A DNA stretch of 64,000 nt. Origin: Microbacterium hydrocarbonoxydans. GTDB taxonomy: Bacteria > Actinomycetota > Actinomycetes > Actinomycetales > Microbacteriaceae. The translations under genes were made by a program, and so were the position numbers. The notes below the pieces were generated by a model that ran no database searches, was not told where the DNA came from, and worked only from the letters and a program-made list of their open reading frames with translations. The stretch lies in the NCBI RefSeq assembly GCF_011752045.1, contig NZ_JAAKXW010000001.1, forward strand, positions 992,001 to 1,056,000. The letters run 5' to 3'. This document shows, in pieces, positions 32,801-40,244 of the stretch; position 1 is the first letter of the stretch, and each line of letters begins with the position of its first letter.

Positions 32801-33588
32801 CGGCGCACCCGCAGCGACGGGTTGGCGGCGCGCACGCGCTCGATCGCCGCCCGTTCGACGACAGCGGTGGCGATCCCGTCGGCTGCGCCGACGCCGGCGA
32901 TGACCACGCCCTGCGGGTCCAGGACCTGCGAGTGCCCGACGCCGATCGGGGCCGGATGGTCGGCGGCGACGACATAGGCGGTGTTCTCGATCGCCCTGGC
33001 CGCCAGCAGGGTCGTCCAGTGGTGCTCCTTGAGCGGCCCGCGAACCCACTCGGCAGGGACCACGAGCGCATCGGCGCCGGCATCCATCAGGGTGCGGGCG
33101 ACCTCGGGGAAGCGGAGGTCGTAACACGTCATCAGGCCGAACCGGATTCCGGCCACGTCGAAGACCGCTGCGCCACCGAGTTCTCCGGCCTCGATCCAGT
33201 CCGACTCGGTCTGCCCGAACGCGTCGTAGAGGTGCTGCTTCCGGTAGGTCGCGAGGATGCCGTCGCCGCGGACCGCCACGATCGTGTTCCGCACGCGCCG
33301 GCCGTCGCCCGCGCGCTCGACGAGTCCGGCCACGATGACCACGCCGTGGTCGCCGGCGAGCGCGCCGAGCGCGCCGACGAACTCCCCGTCGAGGTCCTCG
33401 GCGTTCGCCGCGAGCGTCGCGTCCATCGGATCGACGAAGTAGCTGGAGTACTCGGGGAAGACGACCACGCGCGCGCCGCGTGCCGCCGCCTGCGCCGTGA
33501 GCTCGGCGATGCGCTCCCGGTTCCCCTCGCGGGAGGCGGAGGGGGCGAACTGGCACACGGCGACGGGGACGGCTGCGGTCTCAGGCAT
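32779..33588 (-). CDS. Carbon-nitrogen hydrolase (nitrilase superfamily), 269 aa
   Basis: A cytoplasmic amidase of the nitrilase fold. The Glu-Lys-Cys triad is visible: E46 in VVVFPEYSSYF, K117 in ILATYRKQHLYDAF, and C155 in LMTCYDLRFPE. The later segment GPLKEHHWTTLLAARAIENT is typical of the NIT/omega-amidase branch. Omega-amidase would act on the alpha-keto amides produced by glutamine transaminases, and the neighbouring aminotransferase belongs to the class that can produce them. The link is inference, since the genes are convergent. I chose ATG 33588, with GGGGAGG eight bases upstream. Confidence 0.88.
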   Translation of the reverse strand: MPETAAVPVAVCQFAPSASREGNRERIAELTAQAAARGARVVVFPEYSSYFVDPMDATLAANAEDLDGEFVGALGALAGDHGVVIVAGLVERAGDGRRVRNTIVAVRGDGILATYRKQHLYDAFGQTESDWIEAGELGGAAVFDVAGIRFGLMTCYDLRFPEVARTLMDAGADALVVPAEWVRGPLKEHHWTTLLAARAIENTAYVVAADHPAPIGVGHSQVLDPQGVVIAGVGAADGIATAVVERAAIERVRAANPSLRVRRYRVAPA

Positions 33589-33669
33589 GACGACATCCTC
33601 CCCCATCCGCGCACGGTTCGCGCCCTCCGGCATCCTCCGGCAGGCGCTCGACCAGCCCTCGCCGGACGC

Positions 33670-33703
33670 GAGAAGGCCCGATCCTGACGGATCGGGCCTT
33701 CTC
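33670..33703. terminator. Rho-independent-type hairpin after tRNA-fMet copy 1
   Basis: GAGAAGGCCCGATCC at 33670-33684 pairs perfectly with 33689-33703 around the loop TGAC. It follows the tRNA by six bases on the minus strand. The U-tract is weak (TTCTC), as often in high-GC actinobacteria. Confidence 0.8.
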
Positions 33704-33708
33704 TCTCG

Positions 33709-33782
33709 TTGCGGGGACAGGATTTGAACCTGCGACCTCCGGGTTATGAGCCCGGCGAGCTACCGAACTGCTCCACCCCGCG
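33709..33782 (-). tRNA. Initiator tRNA-fMet (CAT), copy 1
   Basis: A 74-base cloverleaf on the minus strand. The acceptor stem starts CGCGGGG and ends CCCCGCA plus discriminator A, leaving the C1:A72 mismatch diagnostic of bacterial initiators. The anticodon stem-loop is CCGGG-CTCATAA-CCCGG, with the three G:C pairs expected for initiation and anticodon CAT. The T-arm is GCAGG-TTCAAAT-CCTGT. CCA is not encoded. The sequence is identical to the copy at 33939. Confidence 0.95.
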
Positions 33783-33892
33783 GCACGTCCACCAGCTTAG
33801 CGGGCCGGGTGCGCCGATTCCTAAAGCACCCTGAGAGCGGGCGCGTCCCGGGCGGAACGTCTGACTCCGGAGCACGCAACAGCTCTCGAAGC

Positions 33893-33933
33893 AAAAGGCT
33901 CCTGATCAGTTATTCCCTGATCAGGAGCCTTTT
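33893..33933. terminator. Rho-independent-type hairpin after tRNA-fMet copy 2
   Basis: AAAAGGCTCCTGATCA (33893-33908) pairs exactly with 33918-33933 around a nine-base loop. On the minus strand the hairpin ends TTTTGCTT. It is the strongest terminator in the window and looks usable in both directions. Confidence 0.88.
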
Positions 33934-33938
33934 CTTTG

Positions 33939-34012
33939 TTGCGGGGACAGGATTTGAACCTGCGACCTCCGGGTTATGAGCCCGGCGAGCTACCGAACTG
34001 CTCCACCCCGCG
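33939..34012 (-). tRNA. Initiator tRNA-fMet (CAT), copy 2
   Basis: Identical in all 74 positions to the gene at 33709-33782. The identity extends to 79 bases (33708-33786 and 33938-34016), so the two form a 230-base-spaced direct repeat. Each copy has its own terminator, so they are probably separate transcription units and not a tandem precursor. Confidence 0.95.
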
Positions 34013-34394
34013 GCACAAGGGATAGCTTATCACGGATGCAGAGGGTCCGCGAATCGCGCGCGCCTCTCGGTCCCCGACCTCCTCTGCGACGCTCCATCGT
34101 CGTGTCGGAACGGCAGTGCGCGGCGAAGCCGCCCACTGTATGCCGGTATCCGATCCTCGGCTCACCACGTCGCCTGCACGCGTCTGCCATGATGGCAGTA
34201 TTCAATTCAATGCATTGGACTAAAGCCCGCGCCGGGGTCAGGGAAACCTCGGCGCGTGGGAGCACACGACGCGCCAACGGCCGCGCCGGGGCCCGCCGCA
34301 CTGGGGTTCGCGGCTCAGGCGTCCCGCGTCCGCCTTGCGTCAGCTGCTCCTGATCGGAGCGTGCGCGCGGGACCCGCGGATCGCGCTCCGGAAG
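34013..34394. other. Gene-free region with an A+T-richer palindrome
   Basis: I see no convincing gene in this stretch, upstream of the second tRNA. Around 34185-34220 the G+C drops, with TGCCATGATGGCA and then TTCAATGCATTGGA, a near-perfect 14-base palindrome of the type bound by MarR- or LysR-like regulators. It may hold the tRNA promoter or be the remnant of a lost regulatory region. The rest has no repeat or structured RNA that I can identify. Confidence 0.5.
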
Positions 34395-34435
34395 CGAGAA
34401 CAGGCGGACGCCTGAGGAGCATCCGCCTGTTCTCG
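34395..34435 (-). terminator. Hairpin terminator after the UPF0182 gene
   Basis: CGAGAACAGGCGGA (34395-34408) pairs exactly with TCCGCCTGTTCTCG (34422-34435), loop 13 bases. It lies 35 bases after the UPF0182 stop on the minus strand. The 3' arm ends TTCTCGCTT, a weak U-tract. Confidence 0.75.
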
Positions 34436-34470
34436 TGAATCCCGCGACCGGACGGTCCGCGGCGGGTGGG

Positions 34471-37365
34471 TCAGCCCTCGCCCGTCGCGGCGTCCAGTTC
34501 GAGCAGCGTGTTGACGGCGTCCGTCAGACGCTTGTCGGCTTCGGCGAACTTCGTCAGGTCGCCCTCCTTCAGGGCGGCTTCGCGGTCCAGCAGCGCCTGA
34601 CGCGCTGCGGCCAGCGCCTCGGCCTGAGCATCCGTCGGCTCGGTCGGCTCCGTCGGCACCTCTCCGGTGCCGGGATCGGGTTCGGTCGGCTCGACCTCGT
34701 CGTCGCCGCCGGTGGCGCCGGCGTCACCGCCGAACAGTGCATCGAGCGCGGCGGTGAGGGTGTCCTCGAAGGCCACCTTGTCGCCGAAGGCGACGAGCAC
34801 CTTCTGCAGGCGCGGCAGCTTCGTGCCCTCGGACGACTGGACGTACACCGGCTGCACGTACAGCAGTCCGCCGCCGACGGGCAGCGTCAGCAGATTCCCG
34901 TAGAGCACCTCCGATTCACCCTGCTGGAGCAGGTTGAGCTGCGGCACCACGGCCGTGTCGGAGTTGTAGGTGTTCTGCACCTGACCCGGCCCCGGCACGG
35001 TCGTGTCGGTGTCGATCTCCAGCATGCGCAGTTGGCCGTAGCCCTCGGCCTTCTCCCCTGCCTTCGACCCGGCATCCGAGTCCACGGCGAGGTAGCCCAT
35101 CAGCACGTCGCGGTTGCTGCCGCCGGTGGCCGAGGGGATGAACGTCGAGAACATCGAGAAGCGGGGCGCATCCTGACCGGGCATCTGCATCGTCAGGTAG
35201 TACGGCGGCTGCAGCACGTCGTCGCGACGGGGGTCGTTCGGCGTCTGCCACCGGTTGTCCTGCTGCGCGAAGGAGCCCGCGCTGTCGATGTGGTACGTGC
35301 CGAGGATGTCGCGCTGCACCTTGAACAGGTCGGTCGGGTAGCGGACGTGGCTCATCAGGTCGGCGGACATCTCGCTGATCGGCTGCACGGTCGACGGGTA
35401 GACCTTCTGCCAGGCCTGCAGCACCGGATCCTCGTCATCCCACGCGTACAGCGTCACGGAGCCGTCGTAGGCGTCGACCGTGGCCTTCACGGAGTTGCGG
35501 ATGTAGTTGATCTCGTCGATCGCGAGCGTCGGCGACGGGAGGTTCGAGTCGGCGATCGCCTCCGAGAGGCTCACGCTCGTCGAGTACGGGTACGTGGAGC
35601 TCGTCGTGTAGCCATCGACGATCCAGACGATGCGGCCGTCCACCACGCTCGGGTACGGGTCGCTGTCCAGCTCGAGGTACGGGGCGACCTTCTGCACGCG
35701 GGTCTTCGGGTCGCGGTCGTAGAGGATCTGCGAGTCCTCGTTCACGAGGTTCGAGAACAGGATCTGCTCGGACTGGAACTTCAGCGCGTACAGCAGCTTG
35801 GTGAAGGTGTTGCCGATCCGCGGTCCGCCGTCGCCCTCGAAGGTCGTCTTCGTCTCGCTCGATCCGTCCTTGCCGCGGGGGTAGTCGATCTCCACCGCAT
35901 CCGCGCCGTCGGGAGCGCCGACGATGGAGTACTCGGGCGAGTTCTCGCCGAAGTAGACGCGAGGCTCGAAGTTCTCCTGCTCGGTCAGGAACCCCGACGT
36001 CGGGATGCCGCGCTCGAGGAAGACCGGCTCCCCGTCGCTCGTGCGCTGGTTGCCCGCCGCGGCGACGAGACCGTAGCCGTGGGTGTACACCGCCACCCGG
36101 TTGTTCCAGGTGTTGTCCACGCCGTCCATGTCGAGGTCGCGCACGGACACCACGGTGTCCTGCATCGCGCCGTCGATCTCATAGCGGTCGACATCCAGAT
36201 CCTCCTGGAACTGGTAGTAGCCGCGGTACTGCTCGAGCTGACGGACGGTCGGGCTGATCACGGTCGGGTCGACGATGCGGATCGACGCCGTGGTCTCGGC
36301 ATCCTCGCGCAGCTGACCGGCCTCGGCCTCGGTCTCGGCCTCGAACGCGGTGGTCTCCAGGTCGGCGACGCCGAAGGCCTCCTTCGTGCCGTCGATGTTC
36401 CGCTGGTAGTACTCGGCCTGGTAGGCGTTCTGGTTCGGCCGCACCTGGAAGGTGGTGACCGCCCACGGGTAGCCGACGCCGACGACGAGGGAGGCGACGA
36501 TGAGAAGTGCGGTCGCCGCGAGCGGGAAGCGCCACCGGCCGATGACGGCCGTGACGAAGAAGAGCACCGCGACCAGCGCCGCGATGATCGCGAGGATCGC
36601 GAGACCGGGGATCGTGGCGTTGACGCCGGTGTACGCCGCGCCGGTGATGCGGTCGTCAGGGGCGACCAGGGTCTTGAAGCGGTCGAGCCACAGGCTCGCC
36701 GCCTGCACCAGCAGGTAGAGGCCGGCGATCACGGCGAGCTGGATGCGTGCGGGCTTGGAGATGCGCAGCTCGCCCTGCCCGATGCGCACGGAGCCGTACA
36801 GGTAGGAGACCAGCGCGGTCACCAGGAGCGACAGCAGCAGCACCGCCGAGACGAACGCGAGCAGGATCGAATAGAACGGCATCGCGAACATGTAGAAGCC
36901 GGTGTCCACGCCGAACTGCGGGTCGACGGCGTCGGTGGCGACGCCGTTCGCCCACAGCCAGGCGGTCTTCCACTGGCTGGCGGCGGAGAAGCCGGCGAAG
37001 AGGCCGAAGAAGATCGGCATGCCCCACATCGCCAGACGGCGCAGCGGTTCGATGACCTCCTGGTAGCGGTCCAGCTGCGAGCTCAGCCGCACGTACACCG
37101 GCCGGAGCCGGTAGGCGAGCTGGATGGCGACGAACAGGGGCACCGCCATTCCGAGGAAGCCGACGGTGAACATCACCGCCGTCGCGATCCACTGCGTGGT
37201 GAGGACGCCGGCGAAGCCCACCTGGTCGAACCAGAGGAACTCGGTGTAGAGCGAGGCGAAGACGAAGAACGCGGCGATCAGCGCGGCGATGATCGCCAGC
37301 GAGGTGCCGAGGATTCGCCGCGAGGCTCGAGGCGTGGCCGGATTCGGAGCGGAAGTCGAGGTCAC
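34471..37365 (-). CDS. UPF0182 family large membrane protein, 964 aa
   Basis: A conserved actinobacterial protein of unknown function with an N-terminal membrane part of about seven helices to residue ~310. They include ILGTSLAIIAALIAAFFVFA and FTVGFLGMAVPLFVAIQLAY. A long exported domain of ~550 residues follows, rich in conserved Tyr, Asp and Gly. The C-terminus is acidic and threonine/proline-rich (EPTEPDPGTGEVPTEPTEP) and ends in a helical stretch AARQALLDREAALKEGDLTK. Length and order match UPF0182/COG1615. As in mycobacteria (Rv3193c), the neighbour upstream is a PDZ-Lon protein. The start is GTG 37365, six bases after TAGGAT. Confidence 0.92.
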   Translation of the reverse strand: MTSTSAPNPATPRASRRILGTSLAIIAALIAAFFVFASLYTEFLWFDQVGFAGVLTTQWIATAVMFTVGFLGMAVPLFVAIQLAYRLRPVYVRLSSQLDRYQEVIEPLRRLAMWGMPIFFGLFAGFSAASQWKTAWLWANGVATDAVDPQFGVDTGFYMFAMPFYSILLAFVSAVLLLSLLVTALVSYLYGSVRIGQGELRISKPARIQLAVIAGLYLLVQAASLWLDRFKTLVAPDDRITGAAYTGVNATIPGLAILAIIAALVAVLFFVTAVIGRWRFPLAATALLIVASLVVGVGYPWAVTTFQVRPNQNAYQAEYYQRNIDGTKEAFGVADLETTAFEAETEAEAGQLREDAETTASIRIVDPTVISPTVRQLEQYRGYYQFQEDLDVDRYEIDGAMQDTVVSVRDLDMDGVDNTWNNRVAVYTHGYGLVAAAGNQRTSDGEPVFLERGIPTSGFLTEQENFEPRVYFGENSPEYSIVGAPDGADAVEIDYPRGKDGSSETKTTFEGDGGPRIGNTFTKLLYALKFQSEQILFSNLVNEDSQILYDRDPKTRVQKVAPYLELDSDPYPSVVDGRIVWIVDGYTTSSTYPYSTSVSLSEAIADSNLPSPTLAIDEINYIRNSVKATVDAYDGSVTLYAWDDEDPVLQAWQKVYPSTVQPISEMSADLMSHVRYPTDLFKVQRDILGTYHIDSAGSFAQQDNRWQTPNDPRRDDVLQPPYYLTMQMPGQDAPRFSMFSTFIPSATGGSNRDVLMGYLAVDSDAGSKAGEKAEGYGQLRMLEIDTDTTVPGPGQVQNTYNSDTAVVPQLNLLQQGESEVLYGNLLTLPVGGGLLYVQPVYVQSSEGTKLPRLQKVLVAFGDKVAFEDTLTAALDALFGGDAGATGGDDEVEPTEPDPGTGEVPTEPTEPTDAQAEALAAARQALLDREAALKEGDLTKFAEADKRLTDAVNTLLELDAATGEG

Positions 37366-37371
37366 CGTCCC

Positions 37372-37377
37372 ATCCTA
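37372..37377 (-). promoter_or_regulatory. Candidate -10 (TAGGAT), leaderless UPF0182 start
   Basis: TAGGAT, GGGACG, GTG(37365) on the minus strand. The gap to the PDZ-Lon gene is 87 bases, so this gene probably has its own promoter. Confidence 0.55.
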
Positions 37378-37452
37378 GGCACGCGCGCTGTGCCCCGGCT
37401 GTCATCCCTGTCACGGGGAGGTCACGGGCGCACGCGTCGCACCGGGCTGGGC

Positions 37453-38544
37453 TCAGCCCTCGGCGGTCTCGCAGCGAGGCAGCCCACCGACGTCCCCGCC
37501 GTCGGCGATGACCTCCAGCGCGTCCAGCGACTGCTCCAGCGTGGCCGTGCGGATCACGGTCAGTCCGTCGGGGATGTGACCCACGACCTCGTCGCAGTTC
37601 GATTCGGGGGCGAGGAAGTAGTCCGCCCCGGCGCCCCGCGCTCCGTAGAGCTTCTGACGGATGCCGCCGATGGGGCCGACGGTGCCGTCGGCCTCGATCG
37701 TGCCGGTGCCGGCGACCTCTTCTCCCCCGTTCAGCTGGCCGGGGGTGAGGGTGTCGATGATGCCGAGCGCGAACATCATGCCGGCACTCGGGCCGCCGAC
37801 GTTGTCGAGCTGGATCGTCACGTCGAAGGGGAAGTCGTAGTCGGTGCGGAGCGTCACGCCGATCAGCCAGGTCGTCTGGTCGCCCTCGGTGTGCTGCTCC
37901 GGCGTCACCTCGACCGTCTGCTCCTCGCCCGCGCGGAGGACGGTGAGCTCGACGGCCTCACCCTCGGCATCCTGGATCGCCTGCCGCAGCTGCTTGGCGG
38001 ACTCGACCGCCGTGCCGTCCACGGCGGCGATCACGTCCTCCTCCTCGAGCAGACCGTCTGCGGGCATGTCCTCGACGGCCTCGACGACGACGACCCGCGC
38101 ACCGGTGTCATGCCCCAGCTCGGAGAGCGCCGCCGCGGTCGCCTCGTGCTGCGAGTCGACCATGAGCGTCGCGTTGCGCTCGTCCCGCTGCTCGGTCGTG
38201 ACGCCTGCCGGGAAGACGGATTCCAGCGGCACGACCGCGCGCGACGAGTCCATCCAGGCGAAGGCGAGCTCGAACCAGTTCGGCGTGCGCTCGCGGTTGC
38301 CGACCACCTGCACGGTGGTGAGGTCCAGGGATCCGCCGGTCTCGTAGGTCTCCGCACCCTCGACGCTGATCAGGGGCACCTGCTCGCCGTCCGCACCCGC
38401 CGCGGTGCCGAGGGTGTCGTAGACCGGGCCCGGACGCTGGATCACGTACGGCGTCGGCAGGAAGGTCAGCACGACGAGCGCGATCAGCGCCACGATCAGC
38501 GCCCACACGCCCAGGCCGAGCTTCACAGGCCGGGTTCGGTCCAC
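37453..38544 (-). CDS. PDZ domain-containing Lon-type (S16) membrane protease, YlbL-like, 363 aa
   Basis: A membrane-anchored protease facing outside. One helix near residues 10-30 is followed by PGPVYDTLG, typical of the family. A PDZ domain is at ~135-225 (ARVVVVEAVEDMPADGLLEE, AAVDGTAVESAKQLR). The S16 domain carries the Ser-Lys dyad: S253 in NVGGPSAGMMF and K298 in GPIGGIRQKLYGA. It lacks the Lon ATPase. B. subtilis YlbL and Rv3194c have the same layout. Start GTG 38544 has GGAGGACTGCT upstream, a normal ribosome site. It is divergent from the DUF2342 gene across 117 bases. Confidence 0.92.
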   Translation of the reverse strand: MDRTRPVKLGLGVWALIVALIALVVLTFLPTPYVIQRPGPVYDTLGTAAGADGEQVPLISVEGAETYETGGSLDLTTVQVVGNRERTPNWFELAFAWMDSSRAVVPLESVFPAGVTTEQRDERNATLMVDSQHEATAAALSELGHDTGARVVVVEAVEDMPADGLLEEEDVIAAVDGTAVESAKQLRQAIQDAEGEAVELTVLRAGEEQTVEVTPEQHTEGDQTTWLIGVTLRTDYDFPFDVTIQLDNVGGPSAGMMFALGIIDTLTPGQLNGGEEVAGTGTIEADGTVGPIGGIRQKLYGARGAGADYFLAPESNCDEVVGHIPDGLTVIRTATLEQSLDALEVIADGGDVGGLPRCETAEG

Positions 38545-38661
38545 AGCAGTCCTCCGTCGTTCGCGAGCGGCGTACAGCGATCTGCTCGCCTCCGGGTCCG
38601 ACGCCTGTCTCGATGACTAGCGTAGATGTCACGGCTACAGACGTGCTGAGAGGGCGATCCC

Positions 38662-40122
38662 ATGGCAGACAACACCCCCGACCCCGAGGACTTCCAGGAG
38701 TTCCTCCGACGGATGCTGCCCGGCCAGGGCGCCGGCGACATCGATCCGGAGACGCTCCGGAACGCGTTCTCCGGCATGGAGGGCTTCCAGATCGACCCGG
38801 CCATGATGCAGACGCTCATGGCGCAGCTCCAGGGCGCGTTCGGCGCGGACCCGTGGGAGAACGCCCTCAAGCAGGCCCTGCACATCGCGAACCGCGACGG
38901 CCTCGGCATCTCGGACGGCGCCCGCACCTCGCTCGTGGACGCGTTCGCGCTGGCGAACCTGTGGCTGGGCGAGGCGACGACCATCTCCGACCTCGCCGAG
39001 AGCCCCAGGGCGATGACCCGCGGCGAGTGGGTCGAGGCGACCCTTCCGGTCTGGAAGGAGATCGCGGGCCCGGTGTCGACGAGCATCGCCGACGCGCTCA
39101 CCAGCGCTCTGGACACCCAGGTGCCCGAGGAGATGCGGAGCATCGTCCAGGGCGCAGGCAAGCTCATGCGGGGCCTCGGCGGCTCGGTGTTCGCCGCCCA
39201 GTTCGGCCAGGTCCTCGGCAACCTGTCGCTCGAGGTGGTGTCCGGTGGCGACGTCGGCATCCCCGTGCTCCCGGCAGGGACAGCCGCGGTCATCCCGCAG
39301 AACCTCACCGCGTTCGGCGAGGGGCTGGAGATCCCGGAGGACCAGATCGCCCTCTACCTCGCGACCCGCGAGCTCGCCTATGCCCGCCTCTACCGGCACG
39401 CGAAGTGGCTGCATCTGCACGTGATGGCGCAGATCACCGACTTCGCCCGGGGCGTGACCGTGGACGTCGAGGCGCTGGAGGACGTCGCGAGCCGGCTCGA
39501 CCCTTCGAACCCCGAGGAGCTGCGGGCCGCGATCGAGGGCGGAGCGCTGCTCCCGGCGCAGACCGAGGCGCAGCGCGAGGCGCTCGCCCGGCTGGAGAAC
39601 CTCGTCGCGACGATCGACGGCTGGGTCGACGTCGTGACGGCGCAGGCGACCTCGCGGCTTCCCGACGGCGCCCGCATCGCCGAGGCGGCGCGCCGTCGCC
39701 GAGCGGTGGGCGGGCCTGCGGAGGACGCCCTGGGCGCGCTCGTCGGCCTGAAGCTGCGTCCGCGGCGCATCCGCGAGGCGTCGGCGATGTGGCAGGCGGT
39801 GACGGATGCCGTCGGCACGGCGGCACGGGATGCGCTGTGGGACTACCCCGATCTCATGCCGACGGCGGAGGACATCGACGATCCCACCGCGCTCGTGGCC
39901 CGTCTGCAGGCCGTGGCCCGCGGCGAGCAGCCGGTCGCCGACGAGTTCGACGAGGCTCTGGCCCGCCTGCTCGACGGCGACGACTTCTCCGGCGATGCCG
40001 AGGCGAACGACGCCTCCGGCGATGCGGCCGACGAGGACTCGGCCTCCGGCGACGAGGACTCGCCCTCCGGCGACGAGGACTCGGCCGACGACGGCGGCAC
40101 CGGCGGCGACCGTCCGGTGTGA
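38662..40122 (+). CDS. DUF2342 zincin-like protein, 486 aa
   Basis: A conserved actinobacterial protein usually annotated as a zinc-dependent metalloprotease or F420-associated hydrolase. It begins DNTPDPEDFQEFLRRMLPGQ. The core has SVFAAQFGQVLGNLSLEVVSGGDVG and the helix ATRELAYARLYRHAKWLHLHV. From memory, relatives carry REAAHxRLF at this helix; here the histidine position is tyrosine, so zinc binding is doubtful. VDVEALEDVASRLDPSNPEEL follows. The tail from ~440 is acidic with DEDS(A/P)SG repeats. ATG 38662 has GAGAGGG upstream; TAGCGT near 38619 may be its -10. Rv3195 is the mycobacterial counterpart in the same position. Confidence 0.85.
   Translation: MADNTPDPEDFQEFLRRMLPGQGAGDIDPETLRNAFSGMEGFQIDPAMMQTLMAQLQGAFGADPWENALKQALHIANRDGLGISDGARTSLVDAFALANLWLGEATTISDLAESPRAMTRGEWVEATLPVWKEIAGPVSTSIADALTSALDTQVPEEMRSIVQGAGKLMRGLGGSVFAAQFGQVLGNLSLEVVSGGDVGIPVLPAGTAAVIPQNLTAFGEGLEIPEDQIALYLATRELAYARLYRHAKWLHLHVMAQITDFARGVTVDVEALEDVASRLDPSNPEELRAAIEGGALLPAQTEAQREALARLENLVATIDGWVDVVTAQATSRLPDGARIAEAARRRRAVGGPAEDALGALVGLKLRPRRIREASAMWQAVTDAVGTAARDALWDYPDLMPTAEDIDDPTALVARLQAVARGEQPVADEFDEALARLLDGDDFSGDAEANDASGDAADEDSASGDEDSPSGDEDSADDGGTGGDRPV
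40030..40086 (+). repeat. 21-base tandem repeats coding DEDS(A/P)SG
   Basis: Units begin GACGAGGACTCG at 40030 and 40051, with a partial unit at 40072-40086; the full units differ at one base. They encode an acidic, disordered C-terminal tail and could vary in copy number between strains. Confidence 0.85.
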
Positions 40123-40232
40123 TCCCCGGGGTCGTCGTACGGCAGTCCCGCAGTGTTCCTGCACAACCGCGGCGACCGGACGGAGTTGTCCACGGACCCC
40201 GGTTCCGGCCCCCGCACGGGTGCCGGAATGCG

Positions 40233-40238
40233 CAGAAT
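40233..40238 (+). promoter_or_regulatory. Candidate -10 (CAGAAT) for the cyclodehydratase-like gene
   Basis: CAGAAT, CGGGGC, ATG(40245). It supports the ATG at 40245, since no purine ribosome site with normal spacing is present. Confidence 0.4.
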
Positions 40239-40244
40239 CGGGGC

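Noticed and set aside
34435..38616. A 1,393-codon open frame on the plus strand
   Set aside because: It is antisense to the UPF0182 and PDZ-Lon genes and is made of His/Arg/Val/Gly-rich repeats without domains. In high-GC DNA long spurious frames opposite real genes are expected.
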